NCBI GenBank assembly: GCA_905221605.1
Contig: CAJNDS010002429.1
Location: 321,809-385,808 of the forward strand
Direction: 5' to 3'
Source: Symbiodinium natans
Taxonomy: Eukaryota; Sar; Dinophyceae; Suessiales; Symbiodiniaceae
DNA: 64,000 nucleotides
A model generated the notes under the pieces. That model saw only the letters and a list, made by a program, of their open reading frames with translations. It was not told the origin of the DNA and ran no database searches. Positions within the stretch are counted from its first letter, which is position 1, and every line of letters starts with the position of its first letter. The position numbers and the translations under genes are program-made. Of this stretch, positions 1-11,400 are shown piece after piece.

Positions 1-630
1 TTCTATTGTGTCACTATTTCTGCGTGTGTGTCCACATCTTGTACCGAAGGGCGTCATTTGCAAACGGCTTCCACTTTGATGTCCAGCAGGAATCAGCAAG
101 TTCTCGTAGGGATGCCCACACGTTCTCCACACATCTGCCTTTTCATATATCATAAACCAGTTCGGTGGTGTTTAGTGAAACTGTGCACTGCACTTGGTGG
201 CATCATACCTAGAATCTTAGAATCGCCCCGAAGACTCATTGTGGCAGTTGCAGAACGAAAAGGTTCACGCTGACAAAAGGAATGAGACGCATGTGTGTGT
301 GTGGAGTGTGTGGAATGTTGACTTGCTGAGTGATCTTTGGATCTTCGGCTTTCGGTGTGGTGCCCTCTGCACGGCAGTGCTGGCTTCACTTGCTGCACTT
401 GCTTTCCGGTTTTCTCACTGAGCTTGCATCTTTTTCGTTTTTCCGACTCCTCTTCTTGTAGTTTTTTTTCGTCGTTCTGAGTGTTCTGCGCAGGAATGGA
501 AATGGAGTGATCGAAAGAAAGGACAAATCTGACGGGCCGGGCGTCCATGCATCGCTTCACACACACAGATGCTGCACGAAGCAGTCCTTGCACGAAGCAG
601 TCCTTGCATGCAGCCTTCATCGCCGTGTCA
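1..630. other. No gene recognised
   Basis: No stretch here reads as a recognisable protein on either strand. The reading frames present are short and lack conserved motifs. There is a short imperfect direct repeat around 572-605 (two copies of the 17-base string acgaagcagtccttgca). The sequence is probably intergenic or intronic, upstream of the EF-hand exons. Confidence 0.4.
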
Positions 631-631
631 A

Positions 632-905
632 ATGGAAGCTGCTTTGGCCTTGTACAGGAGCTCGGCCGGGTGCTTGAGGCGCTCGATCCGATCTCATGGA
701 CGGACGAGCGGATCGACCAGCTGCTTATCGAGGTTCAGCCGCGCTGACAAATATCGGATCCGTCAAGCCACATTGGGAATTGATGCAAACAGGCAGACAC
801 AAACGTCGATGGCAAGATCCAGTATGGTGAGTTTGTCCGGTGGCTCTTCACGGATGGCTCAGACCAGGCCACGCTGGACACGCATGTAAAACTTACTGCA
901 CTGCT
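632..905 (+). CDS. EF-hand protein, two-exon fragment
   Basis: Two exons join to give part of an EF-hand protein. Exon 1 (about 632-732) encodes a helix with the text LDPISWTDERIDQLLIE. Exon 2 (from 793) encodes the calcium loop DTNVDGKIQYGEF followed by VRWLF. The loop has the canonical D-x-N-x-D-G-x-I-x-x-x-E pattern, so calcium binding is likely. The intron between them (733-792, 60 bp) has GT and AG ends, and removing it joins LLIE directly to the loop in frame. This loop style is common in dinoflagellate calcium sensors, kinases and channel tails. The upstream start and the downstream exons were not resolved, so the full protein is unknown. It may belong to the unassigned exons that follow. 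Confidence 0.7.
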
Positions 906-1399
906 GTCGCAACATGTCGCGGCATGCTGCATGCCTGTCTCGCATGGTCTGCGCATACCTGCCGGGCCGCCAGCCCATGGCCAGCCAGAGCCTAAGCCCT
1001 CCCTCCTTCCAGGCTGCATTCTGCCGCTCCGTCAAGGCGTGGGCTTGTGTGCGTGTGTGTGTGAGTGTTTACATGCAGCTTCGGTTTTTAAAGCTTGTGA
1101 AAAGCTCTTTGGGCTCGTTTGGAATGGTATGTTCGACAATTCGCCTTGTATGTTTTCTGCCTCTGTTTTCCTTGTCGAGAGGACATCTCGAAAGGACTGC
1201 GCTTCCAGGCTCTGGCACATGTTATTGCTCGGTGCTTCTTTGAAAGTATGCTTCGATCATCTTCGATCTGCTGTGCTGTTGCTAGCACATTGGCGGCCAC
1301 AGCGATGGGCCGGACAGCACACTGTGGAACGAGTCGCAGCAACAGCGACAGTACAATCACGACGCAAACGTCCGCCAAGCCCCGGGTGTTGCACGTGCA

Positions 1400-4300
1400 G
1401 CGACGGCTGGAACAGTGACGATGGCAGTGGCCAGTACTGCGTGGGCTGAGCTGCTTTTTGAAACGCCGGGAAGCTATTGGACAGGTAGAGGCGCTCGTGG
1501 GCCTTCGAGAGCTGTCTTCGGTCCCGGAGAAAGAAAGGTGCGGTGCAGATCGGTGCAGGGTCTGCAGACTTTCACCATCTTGCACCCCCCTTTTTTCCAG
1601 AAGAGTCGTGTGCCAGGAAAGATGCTTTGGACTTGATTCTGTCCATTCTTGAGCATGTCATGGAGGCAGGAGTCCACGTGTGCAACCCAAAAGCTGTGTG
1701 GGATGTTCTAATTTGGATGTCCTGGGCTGAGTCCTTGTCTCAGGATCCAGAAGACTCGAAGCGTCGGACCATGAGTTGCTTAGACCACCCAGGCACGTTG
1801 TGATGCTCTGATAGCGGCATGTTGATTCTATGATGGAGGCGGCAATACAGGGCAAGTATAGTGTGGCATTTGGGCATCCATGCGTGTTTCGAAGGCAAGA
1901 CTCTCTTGAGCACAAGGCAAGTGAGGGCATTCAATCAGCGCAAAAGTCAATGTTAATCTGGCAAATTCCAGGGGCTGTGACTGGTTGCCGACAGCTTACG
2001 GACTGTTGCGGTTGTCCTCGCAGATGATGCCGTTCAAGAGATGTCACGATTCATCTGTGTGCAACTCTGTCCAGGTTGTCCGCCGTGGGGTACATAGATG
2101 ATGGCCAGGACTACGGGACGATTGCAGCGTGAGCATTGAGCACAATGCTGAGCACAATGCTGAGCACAATGCTGAGCACAATGCTGAGCACGCACAGATG
2201 AGCTTGCGCCACAGGAGCTCTCTCTGCCATCTAGGACCGACCCCGCGTGGATGCTGGAGGAGTCAAGTGGTGGCAAAGTGCCCTAAGTGCTTTCTGGAGA
2301 GACGTGTAACAGCTCATGAAACACTGACAATTTCTGCAACACTTATGTAACACTTCTTATGCAACTCAGAGTGCTCAGGAGCTTCGAAAGTTAAAGCAGA
2401 AGAACTGGGACTTGTCCGAGGCGCCAAACAGGCAATCTATGGCACAAGTGGCACAGGGCTGTGGGGGCAAGGTGGACCCGCCTGACGAGCTTCCGGAAGA
2501 CCTGCCCACCGCACCTGCAGTTGAAGCCGGCCGACCACCCACGCCGCTCGGACCGCACTTGATCACACGTGCGCGCAGGGCCTACTTTCGGAGATGTGCA
2601 TCGCATCGACGAGGTCTCGCCTATTTGAAGGCGCCAGGCACTGAGGATGCACACTCACATCCTCCGGTGGAGTGAAAGCCGATTTGAGTTTGAGGCTGGG
2701 TTGCCGAGCGATATCAAGGACCTTGTGCAGGCGCTGCAGTCCTTGCCGGCCATGGACAAAAGGCCGGGCTGATCGGGAGTGTGCAGTCGCCGGGTACTAG
2801 TAGGTCTTGAAGCATGTCGTTGCATACCAACACCATCTGTTCGAAGTGAGGTGACAGCCCAGAAAGAGTGCAGATTGCAATCGTGATGTCAGTGATCACG
2901 GCATGTAAGCGTAGACCCCAAACCAGTGTGAGACCACAACGACGTTACATCGCAGTGTCAAACCCAGGAGTGCGATCCAAGGCCGAAAAGCGATGGCAGT
3001 TCTGCACTTCACAGGTAGAACCAAGGCCCGAGCCTGCTTTTTAAGCACCACGAAATGCATGTTCCCTTGGAATAGACGTATGAAACGAAGCCAACCCGGA
3101 AAATCACATCCACGCCGTGTTTTTCTGGCACCAGAAGCTAGTGTTGAATGGACTGCACACGGGACATAGGCAAGAGCGTGACTTGTCACATCCGACAATG
3201 CCAAATGAAAGCCAGGACGATGGAAATCTGCTGGCAAATCTTGAGCCTGCCCATGGACTGGAGCATAATTAAGACCCAAAACGAGCGCCGCACAACTGGG
3301 TGGGCACGCTTGCAAACGCACTGTTTGGGCAACTGGCATCTTTACCTGTTAAGAGCCTGACTGTGCTGCGGCCGTCAACGTGGCCTGATTGAGATCAGGC
3401 CACTAAGAGCGGTTTCGAATGTCAATGGAGGACCATGGGCGGCAAGTGCATCCCGCAAACGCTCGCCATGGAGGATTTCATGATGGATCAGGCCAACAAG
3501 CGACAAGAATCGACAACTTGGGGCCACATTTTCCACATGGAGACGCTATTTGTCCCTCAGAACTGTTCAGGTGGGCATCCAGCCGCTTCCTGGGCACTAC
3601 TTCGTACAAGGTGCGTGCAGCCACACAGATGAACATCTCGGAGCTCTCGCCTATCCCACAGTTGCTTAGGTGTCAAGGCCTTTGAACTGCCAACGCCGCT
3701 GAAGAGCCTACCCCCAGACAAGGACTGAGCCAGAGAGCAGCCGTCTGGCAGATTGGGGTTGGGGTACGCTATGGTGCTGTTACGGCTTGCCACGGCTTGT
3801 CACTTGGAGGAGCTCGTCTACCATGGCAAAGGCCAAGATGGCAGCTCCGCGGAAAGGCACGAAGCATCTAGGGGGATCTTGTGATTCCATCGCCCGAGGC
3901 CACCCGTGCTCCTTCAAGGCATCTGTCGCTGAGATCCTCGAATGGCAGTCTTCTTTTCGGGCATACTATGCCACTTAGCTGACTTAGCTTGGGCTCTCCT
4001 AAATTCCGTTTGTTCTAGCCACTTGCAAACTCTAGGCTTCGGATGTCTACACCGGTGACGAGGGCTTGCAGCTCTTGAGCCGATCACTGGAAGGGCTTTC
4101 GGAGGCCACGCATCTTTCATCTTGCATCTTGCCTTCGTAGCATAGCGGCGCAGTGCCGTCAGCAGCGTATTCGCGGCAGTGACCGGTCAGGCTGGTGAGG
4201 AAGCCTGGAAGATGAAGTTTGCGATCAGGCCGCAAAGAACCTTCAAGTGCAAAATGGTGACAGAGTCATGTACACAGCTGCCCCTCACAGCTCACAGCGC

Positions 4301-4871
4301 CAGGTGCAGCAAAAACCCCGTGATCATGAGGTTTGACGGGCGTGTGGTTCCACGTGAAGTGGGCGATCCGGTCTCCAGTCGGATTCACCTGGTTTCCGTA
4401 TGTGGGATCGACTTTGCGTCGCGGGTTCACGATCACGTCGACCTCACCAATTACATCAAGAATTGGAAAGAGGTTTACACCTTCGACGACTCTTGGATGA
4501 GCTGCGAAACACATTTCTCTGCTCATGCTTGTCAGGCTGCAGTATATGCAGAAAATGATCTGGCTTGCGTCCAGGACGAAGGGGTTCCGTATGTCCGACA
4601 TGGGCGCGACTTCGAGGCTGCGAAGAAGTGGTGTTTACATGCACGGCATTTGAATGTGTGTGTGATCACCGTGTCCGTCGCAGCTCTCTGGGACCTTCGC
4701 GCAGCTCAATGTCTCCAAAACGCTCTTCGATTTGATGCTTGCCAGCGTGGTCTGAGTTTGGTGTGCTCGAGGAAGATGGTTTGTGGCGTTGGTGGAAATG
4801 GTAGGTTCGGGAGAGGTTTTGATGCATTTCCGACCAGAACAACGAAAGTTAAGTTTTTCCTGCATTCGTAA
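1400..4871 (+). other. Unassigned exon-like stretches
   Basis: Several short + strand stretches have protein-like composition between apparent introns, but I recognise no family. Examples are RKDALDLILSILEHV near 1620, SRFEFEAGLPSDIKDLVQAL near 2680, GGKCIPQTLAMEDFMMDQAN near 3437, and a longer open stretch at about 4290-4640 containing FASRVHDHVDLTNYIKNW. They may be exons of one gene, possibly the same one as the EF-hand exons at 0.6-0.9 kb, or of two genes. No signal peptide or membrane segment is evident. No function is assigned. Confidence 0.3.
2127..2194. repeat. 12-bp tandem repeat (TGAGCACAATGC)
   Basis: The 12-base unit tgagcacaatgc is repeated about four to five times with very few differences. 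Read in one frame it would give a repeated Ala-Glu-His-Asn string, but nothing else supports coding. It is probably an intronic minisatellite. Confidence 0.85.
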
Positions 4872-5004
4872 ATCAAAGCTGCAATGCTAAGATTTAGCAT
4901 AAGTTCGCTCGGGCATTTGAACCTTGCTAAGTGGAGTCGAACATTGCTTTACAAAACCCGCATAAATCATCATTAAAGCTATGCCAGTCGCTGACTGAGC
5001 GGCG

Positions 5005-5690
5005 AAACCTCTACCGGAAAACCTTTAGAAATTTCGAGCCCCTTATGTAGACCAGTGAGACGAGACTTGTGCAGTCCAAGCCTGTCAGCGGGCCCCGTCC
5101 GCGGAGCGATTTGGCTTGTGCGCCAATGGTGAAACCTTGTTTGGGCAGCCGTTCAGCTTCGAACCTTTTTGGCTTGGGCCAAAGCTTGCCACTGGCCCCC
5201 CGCCGACACGTTAAAAATTAGACGGGGCGCAAGCAAACACTGCAGGCCCCGCCAGGGTTGGCGGGGGCCGCCAAGTGCGAAACCCAACCGTGAGGATTGT
5301 TTTTTTTTTTTTTTTTTTTTCGGAAAGCCGCCGAGCTTCGAGCCTTCGAGATGCGCACCAGTGAAATGGGGCTCGGGCCATACCTGTCAGCAAAGCGCGT
5401 CAACAATGAAACCTTTATCGGCTTAAGCCCTTATCACAAGCTTCGAGCCCCCCTTACATTGCCTTGCATGGACGAGATGTGCCTTGTCAGCGGGCACCTG
5501 GCCTGCCAGCAGGACCTGCCAGTGGGGCCCGCCAACATCGGAGCCTGTACCGGGAAGCCCCAAGCTTCTAGCCTCAAGCCGCTCACGTAGACCAGAGAGA
5601 TGGCAGCCAATTGCAAGTTGCAAGCTTGTCAGCGGGTTTTTCCAGAGGGGCCCGCCAACCGCGAAGCATCGACCGGCTGCTTTGGGCCCG
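5005..5690. repeat. GC-rich degenerate tandem repeat block
   Basis: An imperfect unit of roughly 100-150 bp recurs about five times. Its landmarks keep the same order: GAAACC, then TTCGAGCC, then (G)TAGACCAGTGAGA or close variants (5048, 5587), then TGTCAGCGGG (5084, 5487, 5626), then GCCCGCCAA (5528, 5658). A T-run of about 22 bases interrupts it near 5299. No gene is seen. It separates two groups of exons and may be intergenic. Confidence 0.6.
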
Positions 5691-5727
5691 GTTCCGCCTT
5701 CTCCATGGCCTGCTTGTTTTGAGGCAA

Positions 5728-5788
5728 CATTCCGGTACAGTGGCGTGAGCTTATTGGGCTTGTTTACTCAAGTCACATTCCGGTACAG
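5728..5788. repeat. Short direct repeat CATTCCGGTACAGT x2
   Basis: The 14-base string cattccggtacagt occurs at 5728 and again at 5775, 47 bp apart. It may be a pair of short duplications left by an insertion, or a fragment of the neighbouring repeat block. Confidence 0.7.
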
Positions 5789-5943
5789 TTGCTTGCGTTT
5801 TGTCCTGAATGTTGTACTACCTGACCTGTACTGTCTACGTAGTGTGCCAAACACTTCGCGTCGCATGATACGTGCCACTTTGTCCTTAAAATCTAACGGT
5901 TGGCGGAAGAAAATGAAGCCTCTTATCTCCATCCCTGGTCTTT

Positions 5944-7250
5944 TTGACGGAGATGTTAAGAGAACAGCTCGCAGCCAAGGAAGAAGATGTGCAGACTGCG
6001 CCTGAAGGCACAAGACGACTTAGGCCGTCCGTGTGCGTGTGTAAGAAATTTCGCGTCTTTTTCGCAGCCTTCCCATGCCCTCCCAAACTCCCAAACCCTA
6101 CGAGCTCGCACGCCTGCCGGAGGCATCCAGGTGGTCGTCGAGGTGGGCCTGGGCCTGGGCGTCTTCGCGGGGGATGCCATTGGCATTGGCAACACGGTAC
6201 GGCACCTCTCAGCTCCTCGTCTTTTTTTGATCCAATCTAAGTTATCATAAGCTTTGTTGGGTCTTTAATGTCAAGCTTCCAGTGGAGCTCCTCTGACACA
6301 GGCTTTGGCATTACAACGGGTTCTGCAAGAGGACGCGCCTGAAGCTTCTTCTACCATCCTTGCAGCCTTGTGGAGCACAATTCAGCAGCAGCTGCAGAGA
6401 CTGCTCAAAAGAGTGCATTTTGCACTGAGGTGCACAAAGTGTGCTTTAGGCTGTATTCTGCCAATTGGGAGGAAACCTTCAAGAACATTCGGCTCGTTGT
6501 GTTATCCTTGATCCTTGGATCTTACAGTTCACGAAGATCTTTGGCGACTTGGCCCATATCTGCCCGAATGCATCCGCGAGCCCCTAGGCCGATCTTCAAC
6601 AAGGGAGACAACTACGAGTACTACGAGAAGGCAGGCTTTGAGGTGCCCAGTTATCGTTCACCACAGTTCACCTTGGTACAGGTCTTCACCCGCGAAAAGG
6701 AGCCGTACACCGGCGCCATTCCGGTCCTTCTCATGGACCAGGCTTACGGCCCACAAACAAACTCGCACGTTTTCTAACGTTGGAAACTGAGTATGCAACG
6801 TGCCCTCAGGATATGCACGCCATCGCGCTTGCAGCTGCTGGCTTCTTTGCTGAAATGACAGCCATACTCCGCCTGTTGGTGATGTCCACGTTCACAGGGC
6901 CTCAAGCCATTTCAAGCCTCATATTCCCGAATTTTCTCTCATCTGGCGCCGCCGAGCACCGAGCGGTGTCATGGTGAACTGCACAGGTGCTGGCTTCATG
7001 GTGGGCGAACTGAATCCTGCGGACTCCCACGGCGTCTTTGGCGAGTGGCCTTGAAGCAAAGAGGGAGTTCACAGCAGTTCTTAGGCCATTCTCGACGTTG
7101 GAGATGGATCTCCTCGAAGGGACTTTCTGTTTTTTGATTGGTACACCTCTGTGCGGGTCTTCTGTGCTGAAGGTACTGGCAGAACTTCGGGCCTGGCACA
7201 GAGGAGCGGTTGAGCATCTGATGCGTTCGCGACAACCGACATGGCCAGAG
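5944..7250 (+). CDS. Unassigned multi-exon gene
   Basis: Several + strand stretches look coding. A charged helix TEMLREQLAAKEEDVQTA is at about 5944. VVVEVGLGLGVFAGDAIGIG is at about 6131. LALQRVLQEDAPEASSTILA and an adjoining Gln-rich helix start at about 6304. A tyrosine-rich segment with NKGDNYEYYEKAGFEVPSYR lies at about 6598-6780. GAGFMVGELNPADSHGVFGE is at about 6990. The reading frame changes between them, as expected if introns of 50-100 bp intervene. I do not recognise the family. Start and stop are unknown. It lies just upstream of MSH5 on the same strand. Confidence 0.35.
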
Positions 7251-7322
7251 CACTAGAAGAGCACTAGAAGAGCACTAGAAAGGCACTAGAAAGGCACTTC
7301 AGCACTAGAAGAGCACCAGAAG
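7248..7322. repeat. 13-bp tandem repeat (AGAGCACTAGAAG-like)
   Basis: A unit of about 13 bases, agagcactagaag with variants aaggcactagaa, is repeated five to six times. No coding support is seen. It is a simple minisatellite in the MSH5 5' flank or an intron of the upstream gene. Confidence 0.8.
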
Positions 7323-7329
7323 ATCGCCC

Positions 7330-8490
7330 TGAGCCCTGTGGACTGCTTGGATTGCACGTTCAGGCTCCGCAAACTCCCAGCCGCAACTTTTTTGGCCACT
7401 GCCGGCTCTGGCGTTCATTCCAAAGTCGCCACGTCGGCATTGGGGAAAGCACGCTGAGCACTCTGAGCACTCACCTTCTCCTTTTCTGTCGGCTCCACAT
7501 CTCTGTCAAAACTCTCAGTTTGACAGGGCAATCGATTGTTGTCACCTTGGGGGCCGTTGGACTTGTGATCCGAGCAGACTGAGCTCTCACAAAAGAAGGG
7601 CGCTGCGGCCTCTGGGTGGCTGGGTGCGGGCATGTGCTGGGAGGTGGGGCTCCCTGTCATCTCAGAATCTTACTGAAGGCCTGTTCCAGTCCCAGCTTCC
7701 AGTGCATGACGCTCGACACTACATGTTCCCCTATGCTATCATGCAAGTTCACTCAATATTAACGACTGTCCGAAACCCTGTGGCTGACTTCTTTCGCTTG
7801 CCTATTGCATGCGGTTCTGCCAAAAGAAGGTCCGTTGATGTCCTTTGCCCCAGGAGAAGCTTGCACTCACGACCTGCGGTTTGTTGACGCAGCACCATGT
7901 TGGGTCCTTTGTGGTCTGGTCTGGGTTGGCCTTGTGGAACCTTAGTGGGCCGAGCTTCTGCACTGCACCATTCTTGCAGCTTTAGGCCGTGAACCCTATG
8001 GTTATGGACAACAAAAGCTATGTCCAGATGATCGCTTCTGAGCCGCCTAAGACTCCTACATCAAAGTAGATCAAAGCAATCTGCGATTTAGAAACCGGTC
8101 GCTTAAGGCGATTGGCTTGTGGTCTCACGTCCGGGAAAGGAGCGAGTGGAGCGACGTCCGTAGTGAGAGTACACCGAGTACAAGTCTTGTATGTGCAGCG
8201 GCACATCGCACACTTGCAGTCAGGCGCACAGGCGATGTGCACTTTGTGGGACCACCGGACCCACGGCTCAGCAGATGTTGGCAGACATGTGTGGTCTGAA
8301 GCCCGGACCCTCGTCGACCTTCATGAGCCGTGGAAGAATGAAGCCCGATACAGACGCTGGCGCAGCCTTGTACCAATATCGATGTTGAGCTGTTGTGGAT
8401 CATTGTCTTGTCTTATGGCCTGGCTCAAGATGTGAGCAATAGCATGAGAGCAGCTTAATCAGCTCCTCTGCTTCTCTGGGCTTAGGGACA
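7330..8490. other. Interval upstream of MSH5, no gene recognised
   Basis: Only short reading frames without conserved motifs are visible. The interval may hold the 3' end of the preceding unassigned gene and the 5' flank of MSH5. No TATA-like or other promoter element could be justified. Confidence 0.3.
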
Positions 8491-8494
8491 TAGC

Positions 8495-11400
8495 ATGGCC
8501 TTTGCGGAGATTCAGGAGCCTGGACTTCCGCAGGAGATCTCGGTGATATTCGCTTTTTGTGCTGGACGCGGAGGGAGGTGTGGCCTAGCATATGTGGATC
8601 TGGACGAGACGGAACGTGTGCTTTGGGCTGCCGACGTGTTGGACCCTGAATTCACGGAGATCCTCAGGCTGAAAGAGCGACTTCTTTGCCAGTCTGATGA
8701 TGGCCGTGGGCCTGGGCGAGAAGATGGGCAGCAGAGTTCACACCTCGTCGTTCGCTCGGGCCTGTGTGTTGTCCCATCGCGCTCACCTCCACAGCTCCTC
8801 CAGTGCGCCCTAAGCCCTGTGGAAGAGTCTGGCGACAGCTTCCCCACAGCCACGCAGAAGGCAGGAGACTTTGATGTGGAGGCCTCCAAGCTCCGTTTGG
8901 TGACCCTCTTCCAAGCATTGCAAAGCATGTCGAAATCGAAGACATCCACGTCGACGACCGCAGATGCATCAACGACTGCGTCGGATGTGTGGGTCCCTGG
9001 ACAGACGACGCCCTTGGCGACACTGGACCTTGGAAATGAACAGTTGGTGCGGGCTGCTGGAGGTCTACTGAGGTTCTTAGAGCAAAACCGCAAGCTCCTC
9101 GGCCAGATTGAAGGCCAATGGCAGCCATGTGTACAAGATGTGAAGCTCTTCGCGCCTGAAGACTCCGCATTCGTGGACGTGCAGACGCTAATGGCCTTGC
9201 AAGTCGTCCAGGAGAGAGGCGTCAATCCAAACCAATCTATACTGTTTGTAGGACAACCGCTAGCTCACGGGCATTCAGCTCATTCGAGGGCAGTATCGAC
9301 ATTCACAGTCCAGAAGCCCAGGAGCACCGTCAGTCGCTGATGCGCTTGGGCAAGCCTCGCGAGGGCCTGTCCCTCCTTGGCCTCTTGGAGCCCTTCGTCT
9401 CTTCGACATCCGGGAGGATCATGCTGCGACGCTGGCTGCACCAGCCAAGTGCCATGGCCATGAGCAGGGAGGGTGCCGAAGAGAAGCAGAGAGGGAAGCA
9501 TTGCGAAGCGGGGAAGCTCTTCGAGTCCTTTTTCGATTTTTTCAGTTTTTTTTGTTCTGTTCCCCGAAATAAGCGTGTTCCCCATTGCGAAGAGGTCGGA
9601 ATGTCGAGCTGCTGAAGGCCCGCCACGATGCGGTGGAGTCCGTCCTGGGCCTCCTGCGCGGCAGCAGCGCCGAGCTCGCCGATGCCTTATCCATCCTTTA
9701 GCCAGTTGAAGCTCTTAGCTGTCGAAGTTCTCATCACTAGTTTTTTCCTTCTTGCTGTGTCATGCATCGAGTCTGTTTCCAGGTGAGGCAACTGCACCGA
9801 GAGCTGAAGGAGGCATCCATCATGTGTAACAAGGTACTGGCTCAAGAGCTTGTGTGCGGGGAGGGCGCTGAGAGACATTCAGGTGTCGGGCTTGCCATGC
9901 TTGGCCAACTTTCGCCATTCCGGCAAAGCTTTCTTCCTGACAGGTGCAAGACGTGCCAGCAATCCTCTCACGCTTGTGTCTCGCACGCATATGAGCACAC
10001 ACACACACACACACACACTACATGTGCACATGAAGTCGCAAAAGAATGCAAAAGAGTTGGCGCTGCGGCCTTTCCAGGTACCGCTGCACCTCGGATGCAG
10101 AAGTTGCAGGTGCCACTTTCAAGGGCTCCGGTGAGGTTTGCGATTTTTGCGCTGTGCCCATGCATGAAAGCAAGGCTACCATTTCGACAATGTCGGTGAC
10201 TGGCGGGCGTTGGCTGCGACGCTGAGCCACATGTCGACGTGTCTGGAGTTGATCACGCAGGCAGCGCCGGGCAAAGGTGTTCACAGTGATCTCGCCTCCT
10301 TGTGCTCGTGTGTGTGTGTGACCATCTTGCAAGATGGGTGTCATGTCTACTTGCTGTGCAAGTCGTTGGTTGCGTTTGATCCTTGCCTACAGATTTATCA
10401 AATGTTCTTGCCCGCAAGCTCCTCAAATTGGTTCCTGCCCACGAATTGTTCAAATAGGTTCTTGCCCTTCAAAATCCCCAATTTGGTTCCTACTGCCAAA
10501 CACTGTAGCATCAAAGAAAGCCTCAAGCTGAAGGGGACTCGGCTTGGCTAGCTATCCCGCGGACCTGGTCGTAGGGGACGCTGTTTTGCCAGACATCCTG
10601 CGACTTAGAGGGCATCCTTTGCAATGGTCTGATTGGCCACTGCGGGTCCGCATTCGGACAGCCTTAGGTCCTCTCGTTGTTTGTGTTGAGGCCCGGACTT
10701 TTCTAAACGATGGACGTTCGCCTGCCCCCGGCCTCCTTCCCCATCACCGCCCCGTGGTCAGAACGGTGGCTATACAAGGATAAGCAGTGTGATTCAGCGT
10801 GCCATCACCATGCACCGTGTGCCAGGCATCGAAGCTGGGATCTCGAGGCTTGTTCTTCTCGGTGCAAGGCCGCTTCAGCCAAACATACCTGGTTCCTCTT
10901 CGATCTTACACGATCTTTTTCACGTGGGTTGTGTACAACCAATGTACAAGATTTGTTCTAAGTTGGTCGCCGCTTTTGTGTAACTAGAGCTCTTTGCTCA
11001 GGCGACGGATTGGCGGAGGATGTGCAGGCAGCCGAAAGCCTCTTGCAGCGAGTCGTGGACTGGGACGGGCATTTTACAGAAGGCCCGCGCTGCCGCCGCG
11101 CGACGAACTTTGTGCACTGTCTTTTTCTTTCTTTTTTCTTCTTCCTCTAGCGTGCAGGCCACTTTGATGGAAGCCTGGTCCATGTCCAGCGTGGAGTCGA
11201 TCGGCGGCTCGATGGGCTGAGACAGCAGCCCTTTGTCTTAAGCGGAGAGAAAAGACTTGCAGGAGCCATGATAACTCGGCCACTCTGACTGCGAGTAAGG
11301 TACCTCAATATCGAAAGCCATCTGAGTGACATCGCCAGCCTCGAAAAGAAGCGGCTACTGCGGCCACTCAGTCAAGGCCGCAGCTCGCTTCAGCGTGCTG

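Noticed and set aside
150-620. Long - strand frame of about 150 codons
   Set aside because: It has no recognisable motif and overlaps an interval with a small direct repeat; it looks like chance.
2127-2194. CRISPR-like array
   Set aside because: The repeats are directly adjacent without spacers, and the context is eukaryotic.
5768-6013. - strand frame near the repeat block
   Set aside because: No motif; it overlaps the probable first exon of the + strand gene at 5944.
8512-9225. - strand frame of 237 codons opposite MSH5
   Set aside because: It lies antisense to the well-supported MSH5 first exon and has a biased Ser/Arg composition, so it is a shadow.
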